Source: Hyphomicrobiales bacterium (GTDB lineage: Bacteria; Pseudomonadota; Alphaproteobacteria; Rhizobiales; Aestuariivirgaceae). Taken from it: 36,841 nucleotides of DNA. Positions 13,959 to 23,517 of this stretch are shown here, one piece after another. Made by a program: the position numbers and the translations under genes. Where the stretch lies: assembly GCA_026982665.1 (NCBI GenBank), contig JALSGQ010000160.1, forward strand, positions 1 to 36,841, read 5' to 3'. The first letter of the stretch is position 1. Every line of letters begins with the position of its first letter. The notes under the pieces are model-generated. The model saw nothing but the letters and a program-made list of their open reading frames with translations. It made no database searches and had not been told where the DNA came from.

Positions 13959-16676
13959 TCAGCCTGTCTTGTCGGTGGCGCGGGCGGCCAGCGGGGGCTG
14001 ATCATCCGCATCAGGGGTTTTGCCGTCCGTTACGGTATCGACAACGGCCTCGGTTTCGACTTCGCCGCGGGGTTCGCTGCTGGCCTTGCTGCCGTTTTCC
14101 GCCGCGGTTTCATGCGAGCGGGACGGTTCCGCTGCAGCCTCTCCTGGAGCTTTCCCCGGAGCTTCCCCTGATGTTGCAGCCTCCCGTGATGCTTTCGTGC
14201 CGGCGCTGGCCGTGTCTGCGCTGTCGTCAGCATCGGTTGCGGCGGGCGATGGCTGTGCGGCATCTGCCGTTTCGCCGGCCGTGGAGTCGGTCGTGGCTTC
14301 TGCCGGTGTGGCATCGGGGCGCGACACCGCTGTGGTGTCTGCTGATGCGTCTTGCGTTTTTGCACTTTCCGCGGCTTCGGCTGCGGGCTGGCCGGCATCG
14401 GCTGGTGCATCCGTGGCTGCCTGAGCGTCGGCTGGTGCCTTTGCTGCATTGCCGCGACCACGGCCACCACGGCGGCCGGAGCGCCGCTTGCGGGTCTTGT
14501 TGCTGCTCTTGCCGTCCTGGCTGGCAGTTTCGTCCGTTGCCTGCGTGGTGGCATCGGCTGCATCCTGTGCATCGGATGCCTGAGCCTGCTGTTCGGAGGC
14601 CGGCTGATAGGTGCGGTTGCGCACGATGATGACCATCTCGCCCATGTCCACCACGCGATAGGGGGATGGGGCTTCGGCCTGCGTGGCGGCATCGCTGCCG
14701 GCTTCCTGCTGCAGGGCTTCCAGCTTGGCCTGGGCGCGCTTGCGGGCCTTGCGTCCGCCACGCTTGCCACGACGGCGGCGACGCTTCTTCTTTGCGGGCG
14801 TCTCTTCGCCTTCCGCGGCGTCTGCCTTGGTGGCGGTCTTGCTCTCGGTGGCTTCGCCCTTGTTCTCTTCGCTTTCCGGGGCCAGCGCCGTTTCCAGCCG
14901 CACCGCGCCGGAGCCGGCGGAAGGGGCCGTCCAGTTGCGCTTGGCGGTGGTTATCTCGAAAGCTGCCGGGGCAATGTCGCGGTCCGGCTCCACGTAGATG
15001 GACACGCCGAAGTGGTGCTCCAGCCCGGTGAGGTGGTCGCGCTTCTCGTTGAGAATGTAGAAGGCGCTGTCCGGATGGCAGCGCAGGGTGAAGGTGTTGT
15101 CGCTTCCCTTCCTGCGGTTGGCCAGGTGTTCCTCGATGCCGCGCAGCACCGACAGGGCGGCGGAGGAGACAGAGCGGATGATGCCGGTGCCGAAGCAGTG
15201 CGGGCAGGGGCGGGTGGCGTTTTCCAGCATGCCCTGGCGCAGCCGCTGGCGCGACATCTCCAGCAGGCCGAACTGCGAGATGCGGCCCACCTGGATGCGG
15301 GCGCGGTCGCCTTTCAGCGACTCTTTCAGCTTGCGCTCCACCTGGCGGATGTTGCGCTTGTCCTCCATGTCGATGAAGTCGATGACGATCAGCCCGGCGA
15401 GGTCGCGCAGGCGCAGCTGGCGGGCGATTTCTTCCGCCGCTTCCAGGTTGGTCTTCAGCGCCGTGTCCTCGATGGAGTGCTCGCGCGTGGACTTGCCGGA
15501 GTTGATGTCGATGGAAACCAGCGCCTCGGTCTGGTTGAGCACCAGGTAGCCGCCGGACGGCAATGGCGCGATGGGGGAGAACAGGCCGTCGAGCTGTGCA
15601 TCCACCTGGTAGCGGGCAAACAGCGGGATGTCCTCCTTGTAGAGCTTCACGTTGCGCACGTGGGAGGGCATCAGCATCTTCATGAAGGCGCGGGCTTCCT
15701 TGTGCGCGGCCTCGCCCTCTACCAGGATCTCGGCGATGTCCTTGGTATAAAGGTCGCGAATGGCGCGCTTGACCAGGTTGCCCTCCTCATACACCAGCTT
15801 CGGCGCGGTGGACTGCAACGTCAGCTCGCGGATGTTCTCCCACAGCCTGAGCAGGTAGTTGAAGTCGCGCTTGATCTCGGCACGGGTGCGCTGCGCGCCG
15901 GCGGTGCGGATGATCAGCCCCATGCCGGCGGGCACCTTCAGCTCCTCGGCAATGGTCTTCAGCCGCTTGCGGTCGCGGGCGTCGGTAATCTTGCGCGAGA
16001 TGCCACCGCCGCGGGCGGTGTTGGGCATCAGCACGCAATAGCGCCCGGCCAGCGACAGGTAGGTGGTGAGTGCCGCGCCCTTGGTGCCGCGTTCTTCCTT
16101 CACCACCTGCACCAGCATCACCTGACCGCGGCGGATGACCTCCTGGATCTTGTAGCGCCGGCGCAGGGCCGCCTTGCTGCGCAGCGGCAGCTCGTCCAGC
16201 GCATCCTCGGCACCGACGCTGCTGACGTCTTCCCCGGTGTCTTCGGACTCATCGGCTTCCGAGGCTTCGGAGTCTTGCGCAGCCTCGCCGGCTTCCTGGT
16301 TGGCCTCGCTGGCTGCGGCCTCGCCGTTGTCCTCGCCATTGGCGGCATCGTCGGCATTCTGGGCGGCACTTTCAGCCTTCAGCAGCGCTTCGCGATCGGC
16401 CACCGGGATCTGGTAATAATCCGGGTGGATCTCGCTGAAGGCGAGAAAGCCGTGGCGATTGCCGCCATAGTCAACGAAGGCGGCCTGCAGGGAAGGCTCC
16501 ACGCGGGTAACGCGGGCGAGGTAAATGTTTCCCTTCAGCTGGGTGCGCTGGGAGGATTCGTAGTCGAATTCGTCGATACGGCCCTTCTCGTCAATCACCA
16601 CCACCCGGGTTTCTTCCGGGTGCGAGGCGTCGATGAGCATGCGCCTGGTTTTCTTGCTGGTCTTCGATGTGGCCAT
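13959..16676 (-). CDS. rne: Ribonuclease E
   Basis: 905 residues. The catalytic half has the S1 RNA-binding region (about 48-210), split by an acidic Ala/Glu/Asp-rich insert (about 101-160), then the 5' sensor and DNase I-like parts. The metal aspartates are D390 in SIDINSG and D433 in IVIDFIDM, and the zinc-link is CPHC (491-494), which joins two protomers. The C-terminal half (about 600-905) is disordered, with two Arg/Lys-rich RNA-binding blocks (KKKRRRRRGKRGGRK and RKRRSGRRGGRGRG) and a long Ala/Thr/Asp-rich tail, the scaffold arm for degradosome partners. It cuts single-stranded AU-rich RNA in mRNA decay and rRNA/tRNA maturation. ATG 16676 has GGAGAG 8 nt upstream; an earlier ATG at 16772 is less likely. 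It is convergent with the aminotransferase gene. The 1-kb upstream region may hold a long autoregulatory leader. Confidence 0.95.
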   Translation of the reverse strand: MATSKTSKKTRRMLIDASHPEETRVVVIDEKGRIDEFDYESSQRTQLKGNIYLARVTRVEPSLQAAFVDYGGNRHGFLAFSEIHPDYYQIPVADREALLKAESAAQNADDAANGEDNGEAAASEANQEAGEAAQDSEASEADESEDTGEDVSSVGAEDALDELPLRSKAALRRRYKIQEVIRRGQVMLVQVVKEERGTKGAALTTYLSLAGRYCVLMPNTARGGGISRKITDARDRKRLKTIAEELKVPAGMGLIIRTAGAQRTRAEIKRDFNYLLRLWENIRELTLQSTAPKLVYEEGNLVKRAIRDLYTKDIAEILVEGEAAHKEARAFMKMLMPSHVRNVKLYKEDIPLFARYQVDAQLDGLFSPIAPLPSGGYLVLNQTEALVSIDINSGKSTREHSIEDTALKTNLEAAEEIARQLRLRDLAGLIVIDFIDMEDKRNIRQVERKLKESLKGDRARIQVGRISQFGLLEMSRQRLRQGMLENATRPCPHCFGTGIIRSVSSAALSVLRGIEEHLANRRKGSDNTFTLRCHPDSAFYILNEKRDHLTGLEHHFGVSIYVEPDRDIAPAAFEITTAKRNWTAPSAGSGAVRLETALAPESEENKGEATESKTATKADAAEGEETPAKKKRRRRRGKRGGRKARKRAQAKLEALQQEAGSDAATQAEAPSPYRVVDMGEMVIIVRNRTYQPASEQQAQASDAQDAADATTQATDETASQDGKSSNKTRKRRSGRRGGRGRGNAAKAPADAQAATDAPADAGQPAAEAAESAKTQDASADTTAVSRPDATPAEATTDSTAGETADAAQPSPAATDADDSADTASAGTKASREAATSGEAPGKAPGEAAAEPSRSHETAAENGSKASSEPRGEVETEAVVDTVTDGKTPDADDQPPLAARATDKTG

Positions 16677-17747
16677 CTCGGCAACTCTCCATGCCGCCCG
16701 CCACGCAGCCATCGCTGGAAACGCGCGCCCATGACAGGGGCGGTTCCGGCGGGCGGTGTGGCGGTGCTGCATTGCTGTTGAGACGGCGCAGGTGCATCGT
16801 GCGGCCCATGCCTGTGGCCGCTGGCGTGCGTTCCGCCGGCACGATGAAGGCTGCCATGCCTCCGCCCTGGAGGGCGGCGGGTAGCGCCTTGCCGGATGTG
16901 CCTTGCGAAGTTGTGAGATGCGCCGTCATGGGTTGGCTTTCGTGGGTTCACGCATACTGCCGGGGCTGCAGGCCCGGCATCAAGACTGCTCCCGGGCAAA
17001 TGCACGTGCACTCATTGCACATCCTGCCCGTTCAACGTTTCCATTCCGGCATTGCGCCGCAGCAGGCTTGTCCTGATGATCCTGCAGAAACAGGCCTTCA
17101 GCCGCTTGCTGCGCAATGCTCTCCCATACATCCGTTCGTGGTGTGGCGGTTCCCGGACATCACCTGAGCCGCACCCCACGGGCTGCTGCCGGCAGAGCCG
17201 GAGGCAGCGCGAAAAAGAATTCATCCGTGGCACAACGGTCGGCACCGTGAGGCGCAGGCCGGTGGCCGGGATGAAGAAATCTCCTGCATCCGCGACAGTG
17301 CAGCAGCACTGCCAGCCGCCTGCGAAAAGGGGACATGAACCGAGGGTGTGGTGTTTTCATGCCCTGCAGCCATGCCAGCTTTCCTTTCGCGAGTCGGCTT
17401 CTTCCTTGTAAGCCGATGCAGGGCGGTTGGCAAGCGCATGTTGTCAATGGCGGGCAATTGCCCGGCTGCCGTGGCAAAGCGGGGAGCGGGGCGTGGTCCG
17501 GGAAGTGCGCTGCCGTGCGAGCAACCAATGGTTAACCGTTTGTTGCCATGTTGGCGGGCAGGTGGGAAAGTGGGCGCATTGCGCCTGCTGCCCGGGCATT
17601 GCGCGCGGTGATGAGGATGCGCGCAAGGGGGATGATGCATTTCCGGTGGCTGGCAGGTTTGGCGGACAAATGGGCATTTCCGGTTCACAGCAGCGGCAGC
17701 AGGCGGCATGCCCGGGCAGGGGTGTGTGCATTCCGCCGTGGGCTGAC
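16677..17747. other. 1.07-kb non-coding region between rne and amiC
   Basis: Divergent promoter region with no frame that looks like a gene. Structures seen are: a perfect hairpin CCGCCCT-GG-AGGGCGG (16862-16877); a two-part hairpin GCTGC-CCGGC...GCCGG-GCAGC (17182-17208); a perfect 14-bp palindrome CGGGCAATTGCCCG (17451-17464); GCAAC/GTTGC arms (17521-17525, 17542-17546) around the palindrome GGTTAACC (17530-17537); and GCATTGCGC repeated 20 bp apart (17576, 17596). The minus-strand hairpins could lie in a long rne 5' leader, as in other bacteria where RNase E controls its own mRNA. The TTAACCAT half-site resembles a CtrA half-box, but no second half is seen. Confidence 0.5.
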
Positions 17748-19283
17748 ATGCGCATGAACGCACGGCTTGCCGGGGTGTCATGGCTGTCGGGATTGTTGTG
17801 GCTGCTGGGGCTGTTGTTCGTTCTCGCCGATGTGCGGCTGGCGGCGGCAGCTGATTCCGCACGCCTGCTGGGGATGAAGGTGGAACCGGTGCAGGGCGGT
17901 GCGCAGGTGGTGCTGGAAGTTTCCAGGGCCATTTCCTTCGATGCCGGCGTGCAGGTGCGTCCGCTGCGGCTGGAGGTGCTGGTGCCGGGATTGCGGGCAG
18001 GTGGTGCGAAACAGGCTGAGGAGCAGGCCGTCGGCAAGTCCCCCTTGCTGGGCGGGGTGCGGTTGCGCTCGGTGCCCGGTGGCGTGTTGCTGAGTTTTCC
18101 CCTGCGGGCACCGGCGTTGATCGTGAATGCCCATGCCGAAGTGGCGGCGCGGGGGCGCAAGGCGCGGCTCGTGGTGCGGCTGGCGCGCACCGATGCGCAA
18201 ACGCTGGCGCGGCTCCTGGGCGTGGAGGTGGCGGCGCTGGATGATGTTGCTGCACCGCAACGCACAGGGGGCAAGGGGGAAGAGCGTGGCTCTGCCGTGC
18301 CGGCAGTGTCGCCGGGGAATGCGCCGAGCGGGGCGCTGGACAAGGTGAAGGCGGCCTATCGCAGGCTGGTGGAGGAGGCCGCCGCGGCTGCCGCGCCGTC
18401 GGGCATATCGGGCATTGGCGCGTTGATCGAGGCGTTGCCGCTGGGGTTTGGTGCCGATGACGAAGGCGGCAGGGAGGCGCGGGCAGAGAGCCGCCGCGCG
18501 ATGGTGCAACAGGAGCAAGCGGGCAGGCAGGTGGCTTCCGGCCAGCCGCAGAAGCATCCGGCAGAAAGGGCGAAGGAGGCAGAGAAGCCTGCAGGAGTGC
18601 GCCCGGTCATCGTTGTCGATGCCGGGCATGGCGGGCGTGATCCGGGGGCCATCGGCATTGGCGGAGTGAAGGAGAAGGACATCGTGCTGCGCTTTGCCCT
18701 GGCCTTGCGCAAGGCATTGCAGGCGCGGGGATACCGCGTGGTGATGACGCGCGAGGATGATACCTTCCTCAGGTTGCGGCAGCGGGTGCAGGTGGCGCGG
18801 GACAACCAGGCGGCGCTGTTCATCTCCATTCATGCAGACCGCTTTCGCCGGCGCGGGGTGGGGGGGCTTGGCATCTACACGCTGTCGGAAGAGGCGTCGG
18901 ACGCCGATGCCGCGGCACTGGCGCGCAAGGAGAATGCCGCCGACCTCATCGGTGCACCGGATGACGTGGTGGCGGATGGCGATGTGCGCGACATCCTGGT
19001 GGAGCTGACGCAGCGCGAAACCAACGCCAATTCGCACCTGCTGGCAACCCGGCTGGTGGAAGGCCTGCGCGGGGTGGCGCGCATCAGGCGCAACCCGGTG
19101 CGTTCGGCGGCCTTCCGCGTGTTGCGTGCGCCGGAGATCCCGGCACTGCTCATCGAGCTGGGGTTCATCACCAACCAGCAGGATGTGCGCAACATGCGCT
19201 CCGCCGCGTGGCGGCGCAAGGTGGCGGCACGCATGGCGCAGACCATCGACAAGGTGTTGAAGAATCGCCTGGCCCTTCGGTAA
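17748..19283 (+). CDS. amiC: N-acetylmuramoyl-L-alanine amidase (Amidase_3 family, AmiC-like)
   Basis: 511 residues. A signal anchor or signal peptide (about 1-37, ending in LAAAADS) precedes an AMIN-like beta domain (about 40-165), a low-complexity linker with a helical segment (about 190-280), and the zinc amidase domain. Zinc ligands are His294 in DAGHGG, Glu309 in GGVKEKD and His362 in SIHAD; the catalytic Glu470 is in IELGF. In other bacteria these enzymes cut septal peptidoglycan to let daughter cells separate and need an EnvC/NlpD-type activator through an inhibitory helix; the insert after SIHAD (about 366-415) fits that. The start is uncertain. ATG 17748 begins the natural signal sequence but has only a weak GTGGG upstream, and ATG 17754 is an alternative. 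It is followed by mrcA on the same strand. Confidence 0.92.
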   Translation: MRMNARLAGVSWLSGLLWLLGLLFVLADVRLAAAADSARLLGMKVEPVQGGAQVVLEVSRAISFDAGVQVRPLRLEVLVPGLRAGGAKQAEEQAVGKSPLLGGVRLRSVPGGVLLSFPLRAPALIVNAHAEVAARGRKARLVVRLARTDAQTLARLLGVEVAALDDVAAPQRTGGKGEERGSAVPAVSPGNAPSGALDKVKAAYRRLVEEAAAAAAPSGISGIGALIEALPLGFGADDEGGREARAESRRAMVQQEQAGRQVASGQPQKHPAERAKEAEKPAGVRPVIVVDAGHGGRDPGAIGIGGVKEKDIVLRFALALRKALQARGYRVVMTREDDTFLRLRQRVQVARDNQAALFISIHADRFRRRGVGGLGIYTLSEEASDADAAALARKENAADLIGAPDDVVADGDVRDILVELTQRETNANSHLLATRLVEGLRGVARIRRNPVRSAAFRVLRAPEIPALLIELGFITNQQDVRNMRSAAWRRKVAARMAQTIDKVLKNRLALR

Positions 19284-19553
19284 GATCATCCCGGTGTGGA
19301 TAAAGGGTGGGGCGGTGCCCTTGAGCCCTGTCGAGCATGTGGTTCGCAGGGTGCGTTGCGTTATGCCGTCATGCTTTTGCCGTGATTTGCACGAAAGACC
19401 TTGAGTATCTGCCGACATGCCATATGTTGCGGGTGCGTGATGCGTTTTGCGCCTGGCGGCGAATCGAAGGTGTCGGCTGGCCCGTGTTCCGGGCTGTCGG
19501 CACGAAAGATGCGCGGTGGTGGGGCGCACGGTTTTCTGATGAATGCATGAGGA
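19284..19553. other. amiC-mrcA intergenic region
   Basis: 270 bp without a gene. AAGGG/CCCTT arms near 19303-19322 could form a weak hairpin after amiC but lack a T-run. The 10-mer GCACGAAAGA occurs twice (19389-19398, 19500-19509). A CATATGTTGC string near 19421 resembles the GCATAT elements elsewhere. mrcA may have its own promoter here. Confidence 0.35.
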
Positions 19554-22136
19554 ATGCTGCGCTTTTTCGGATATCTGTTTTCCGTTGTTTCGGTGCTGTT
19601 CATCGCCGTTGCGGTGGTGGCAGGGTATTTCCTGTGGGACATTTCAAAGACGTTGCCTGATGCCTCCACCCTGAAGAACTATGCGCCGGAGGTGGTAACG
19701 CGGGTGCATGCCGGTGATGGCTCGTTGCTGGCCGAGTATGCGCGGCAGAAGCGCCTGTTCGTGCCGGTGCAGGCGATGCCGCGGCAGCTCATCCATGCCT
19801 ACATCTCGGCCGAGGACAAGAACTTCTATTCACACCCCGGCGTGGACCCGATGGCGCTGGCGCGGGCGGTGGTGCAGAACCTGGGCTACGTGGTGCGCGG
19901 GCAGCGGCGGCGATTCGTCGGTGCTTCCACCATCACCCAGCAGGTGGCGAAGAACTTCCTGGTGGGCAGCGAGCGCACGCTGACGCGCAAGATTCGCGAG
20001 GCGCTCATCGCCTTCAGGCTGGAGGCCACCTTTTCCAAGGACTACATCCTGGAGCTGTATCTGAACCAGATCTACCTGGGGCGTGGCGTCTATGGCGTGG
20101 CGGCGGCGGCGCTGGCCTATTTCGGCAAGCGGCTGGACGAGCTGAGCGTGGAGGAAATGGCCTTCCTTGCCGCATTGCCGAAGAAACCCGGCAAGCTGGA
20201 CCCGGTGAAGAATCACGACGAGGCACTGGAGCGGCGCAACTGGGTGCTGGGCCAGATGCTGAAGAACGGCTACATCGATCGGGCGGAGCACGACCGTGCC
20301 GTGGCCACGCCGCTGGTGGTGCGCCCGCGGCCCTTTGGCGTGAAGCAGTTCTCGGCGCTGTCGTTTACCGAAGAGGTGCGGCGGCAGCTTATCCAGCTCT
20401 ATGGCCGGGAGGCGCTGTATTCCGGCGGGCTTTCCGTGCGCACGACGCTGGACCCGCAGATGCAGCTGGTGGCGCGCAGGGTGTTCACCTCCGCCCTGGT
20501 GGCATTTGACAGGGAGCAGGGCTGGCGCGGGCCCATCGGGCGCATCGACAACCCGGAAACGGCAGACATTGGCGCGGCGCTGATGAAGTTCAGGCTGCCG
20601 CGCGACATGCGGCCGTGGAACGTGGCGGTGGTGCTGCAGGTGCGGGAAGATGCCGCCGTCATTGCCCTGCGCCCGGAGGAGAAGGGTGGCGAGGTGCGCC
20701 AGGGCGAGATCCCCTTCGCGCTGATGCAATGGGCCAAGCCGGCACCGCCTGCGGCCGAGGAGAAGCGCCGCAAGCGCCGCCGCTCGGGGCCGCCGAAGCG
20801 GCCGGCGGATGTGCTGAAGGTGGGCGATGTGGTGTATGTGGCACCGGCCGGCGAGGGGCGCTGGCACCTGATGCAGGTGCCACAGGTGCAGGGTGCGATG
20901 GTGGTGCTGGATCCGCACACGGGGCGCGTGAAGGCGCTGGTGGGCGGCTTTTCCCACGGGTTGTCGCAGTTCAACCGGGCGGTGCAGGCAAAGCGCCAGC
21001 CCGGCTCGGCCATCAAGCCGTTCGTTTATGCGGCAGCACTGGACAATGGCTATACGCCTGCTTCCGTGGTGCTGGATGCGCCCATCACCATTCAGCTGGA
21101 CAATGGCGAGACCTATACGCCGCGCAACTATTCCAAGAAGTTCTACGGCCCTTCCACGCTGCGCCGCGGCATCGAGCAGTCGCGCAACGTGATGACGGTG
21201 CGGCTGGCCATGGACATGGGGCTGGAGAAGTTTACCTCGCTGGTGGAGAAGCTGGGCATCTACGAGAAGCTGCCGCAGGTTCCCTCCGCATCGCTGGGGG
21301 CGCGGGAGACGACGCTGCTGAAGCTGGCAACGGCCTATGGCGTGCTGGCCAATGGCGGCAAGAAGATCACCGCCTCGCTCATCGACCGCATCCAGGACCG
21401 CTACGGACGCACCGTGTGGCGGCATGACAAGCGCGAGTGCCCGAAGTGCCCGGCAGAGCGCTGGGAAAACCAGCCCGAGCCGGAAATCATCGAGCATGCC
21501 GAGGAGCTGATAAACCCCTATACGGCCTATCAGATCACCTCCATGCTCCAGGGCGTGGTGCAGCGCGGCACGGCGAAGACGGCGTTCAAGGATTTTCCGT
21601 GGCCGGTGGCAGGCAAGACCGGCACCACCAACGACAGCCGTGATGCGTGGTTCATCGGCTATACGCCTGACCTGGTGGTGGGAACCTACATCGGCTACGA
21701 CAAGCCGCGCTCCATGGGCAAGAAGGCCACTGGCGGGCAGCTGGCGGCACCCATCGTCGCCACCTTCCTGCGCGAGGTGCTGAAGGGCAAGCCGCCGGTG
21801 CCGTTCCGCACGCCGCCGGGCATGCAGCTCATCCCCATCGACCCGAAAACGGGCAAACGCGCCAGCTTTGGTGATGAAGGGGTGATTCTGGAAGCCTTCA
21901 AGCCGGGCGAGGAGCCGCCCGAGGAGGAGGAGGATTCCGGGGCGGTCATCGGGGCCAGCCTGGGTGGTGCGGCGGCCAATGACAATGCTGCCGTCGGCGT
22001 GCAGATTTTCGGTGCGGAGGGTGCTGCCGAAGGGGGCGGGGATGCTGCGCTGCGTGGTGGTGGCGGGCAGGTTGCGGCACCGCCGGTGGTGGAAGAGGAT
22101 TCCGACTTGACGACGGGCACCGGTGGCCTTTATTGA
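19554..22136 (+). CDS. mrcA: Penicillin-binding protein 1A (bifunctional glycosyltransferase/transpeptidase)
   Basis: 860 residues. One N-terminal membrane helix (about 5-28) anchors the protein in the inner membrane. The GT51 glycosyltransferase domain has EDKNFYSHPG with catalytic Glu87, GASTITQQVAKN and LELYLNQIYLGRG. An OB-like domain (about 320-440) contains a basic loop, EKRRKRRRSGPPKR. The transpeptidase domain has the SxxK motif GSAIKP (Ser485, Lys488), QSRN and KTGTTN (Lys688). The tail (about 790-860) is Glu- then Gly/Ala-rich and unstructured. It polymerises and crosslinks peptidoglycan. The ATG at 19554 gives a compact, natural N-terminus, but GAGGA lies only 1-2 nt upstream, so initiation may be weak. 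It is flanked by amiC upstream and prfB 43 bp downstream. Confidence 0.96.
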   Translation: MLRFFGYLFSVVSVLFIAVAVVAGYFLWDISKTLPDASTLKNYAPEVVTRVHAGDGSLLAEYARQKRLFVPVQAMPRQLIHAYISAEDKNFYSHPGVDPMALARAVVQNLGYVVRGQRRRFVGASTITQQVAKNFLVGSERTLTRKIREALIAFRLEATFSKDYILELYLNQIYLGRGVYGVAAAALAYFGKRLDELSVEEMAFLAALPKKPGKLDPVKNHDEALERRNWVLGQMLKNGYIDRAEHDRAVATPLVVRPRPFGVKQFSALSFTEEVRRQLIQLYGREALYSGGLSVRTTLDPQMQLVARRVFTSALVAFDREQGWRGPIGRIDNPETADIGAALMKFRLPRDMRPWNVAVVLQVREDAAVIALRPEEKGGEVRQGEIPFALMQWAKPAPPAAEEKRRKRRRSGPPKRPADVLKVGDVVYVAPAGEGRWHLMQVPQVQGAMVVLDPHTGRVKALVGGFSHGLSQFNRAVQAKRQPGSAIKPFVYAAALDNGYTPASVVLDAPITIQLDNGETYTPRNYSKKFYGPSTLRRGIEQSRNVMTVRLAMDMGLEKFTSLVEKLGIYEKLPQVPSASLGARETTLLKLATAYGVLANGGKKITASLIDRIQDRYGRTVWRHDKRECPKCPAERWENQPEPEIIEHAEELINPYTAYQITSMLQGVVQRGTAKTAFKDFPWPVAGKTGTTNDSRDAWFIGYTPDLVVGTYIGYDKPRSMGKKATGGQLAAPIVATFLREVLKGKPPVPFRTPPGMQLIPIDPKTGKRASFGDEGVILEAFKPGEEPPEEEEDSGAVIGASLGGAAANDNAAVGVQIFGAEGAAEGGGDAALRGGGGQVAAPPVVEEDSDLTTGTGGLY

Positions 22137-22179
22137 GCCGCCGGAACGTGCTCCGGCAACGGATTCGGGAGATACTGGG

Positions 22180-23302
22180 ATGCGTGCGGAAACCGCCAGC
22201 ATGGTGGACGAAATCAAGCAGTCGCTGGGACTGCTGAGGAGGTATCTTTGACTGGGACAATGCGCTGTCCCGCCTCGAAGAGCTGAATGCCAAAGCCGAG
22301 GATCCGTCGCTGTGGGATGATCCGCAGCAGGCGCAGGCCTTGATGCGCGAGCGCCAGATGCTGGACGAGAAGATCCGGCGTATCCGCGAGTTCGAACAGC
22401 GGCTGGAAGAGAACGTCGAGCTGATCGAGATGGGCGAGGCGGAGGGCGACGAGGAGATCGTCGCCGAGGCCGAGGAGGCCATTGCCGCCATGCGCGAGGA
22501 GCTCTCGAAGCTCGAGATCGAGTCGCTGCTTTCCGGCGAGGCTGATGCCAACAACGCCTACCTTGAAATCCACGCCGGTGCCGGCGGCACGGAGAGCCAG
22601 GACTGGGCCTCCATGCTGATGCGCATGTATGTGCGCTGGGCGCAGGCGCGCGGCTACAAGGTGGAGGTGGTGGAGGAATCGCGCGGCGAAGAGGCCGGCA
22701 TCAAGTCCGCCACCCTGCACATCAAGGGGCATAACGCCTATGGCTGGCTGAAGACGGAGTCGGGCGTGCACCGGCTGGTGCGCATCTCGCCGTTCGACTC
22801 CTCGGCGCGGCGGCACACGTCGTTCGCCTCCGTCTGGGTGTATCCGGAAATCGACGACAACATCGAGATCGAGATCGCCGATTCGGACGTGCGGATCGAC
22901 ACCTTCCGGGCCTCTGGTGCCGGCGGGCAGCACGTGAACACCACCGACTCGGCGGTGCGCATCACGCACATTCCCACCGGCATCGTGGTGGTGTGCCAGA
23001 ACGAGCGCAGCCAGCACCAGAACCGGGCGCAGGCGTGGAAGATGCTGCGGGCGCGGCTGTATGAGCACGAGCTGCGCAAGCGCGAAGAGGAGGCGATGAA
23101 GGAGCAGGAGGCGAAGACCGACATCGGCTGGGGTCATCAGATCCGCTCCTACGTGCTGCAACCCTACCAGCTGGTGAAGGACCTGCGCACCGGCGTGGAA
23201 AGCACCAGCCCCGACGCCGTGCTGGACGGCGACCTGGACGCCTTCATCGAAGCCGCCCTGGCGCAGCGCGTGCACGGCGGGAAGGAGAAGGGGGAGGGCT
23301 GA
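22180..23302 (+). CDS. prfB: Peptide chain release factor 2, programmed +1 frameshift
   Basis: Two frames make one protein of 373 residues. Translation starts at ATG 22180 (GGGAG upstream), reads 23 codons ([23 protein letters not shown]) and meets an in-frame TGA at 22249-22251. A +1 slip on CTT (22246-22248) skips T22249 and continues with GAC TGG GAC ([19 protein letters not shown]) to 23302. The main frame has the codon-recognition tripeptide SPF in [11 protein letters not shown] and the GGQ peptide-release motif in [17 protein letters not shown]2 reads UGA and UAA, so slippage rises when RF2 is scarce, a well-known autoregulatory loop. The gene follows mrcA by 43 bp. A simple gene caller would start it too late, at ATG 22340, and lose the N-terminus. 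Confidence 0.96.
22237..22252 (+). promoter_or_regulatory. prfB recoding site (+1 frameshift)
   Basis: AGGAGG (22237-22242), then TAT, CTT and TGA-C. The internal Shine-Dalgarno-like AGGAGG sits directly upstream of the slippery CTT and the UGA stop followed by C, the weak stop context. The string GTATCTTTGAC is the same as in the classical E. coli site. Confidence 0.96.
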
Positions 23303-23410
23303 GGCTTGTTCGCCGCCTGTTGACCTGCCCTTCATTCGCCATTGCCGCGCATGAGAGTGCCTGAGACGTATCCGTTTTCCTCGGCCTCGGAGGGCTGACG
23401 CCATCCCGTC

Positions 23411-23430
23411 ATGCCCGTGGAAGCGGGCAT
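23411..23430. repeat. REP-like palindrome / possible terminator hairpin
   Basis: ATGCCCG (23411-23417) and CGGGCAT (23424-23430) form a perfect 7-bp stem with a 6-nt loop, preceded by CCCGTC and followed by CTAC. This resembles the short CGTCATxCCCGCGAAAGCGGGxATCC palindromes scattered through many alpha- and betaproteobacterial genomes. It lies between the convergent prfB and dehydrogenase genes. The rest of the 215-bp gap shows nothing else. Confidence 0.55.
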
Positions 23431-23517
23431 CTACAGCACATATCCGCCAACGCCAGTGCCTGTCAGGATCTGCGATGGAGTTCGCAGTGGTGGCACAGGG
23501 ACGTTGTGGTGGAGCGT

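Noticed and set aside
14352-16781. A plus-strand open frame of about 800 codons antisense to rne
   Set aside because: The translation is Gly/Ala/Val/Leu-rich without domains; the minus strand holds a full RNase E with its catalytic motifs.
17530-17537. A full CtrA box at GGTTAACC
   Set aside because: Only one TTAA half-site is present; no second TTAA lies 7 bp away on either side.
17427-17747. A longer N-terminus of AmiC starting near 17427
   Set aside because: The frame is open, but the extra 107 residues are Cys/Gly-rich with no family pattern and would bury the signal sequence that begins at 17748.
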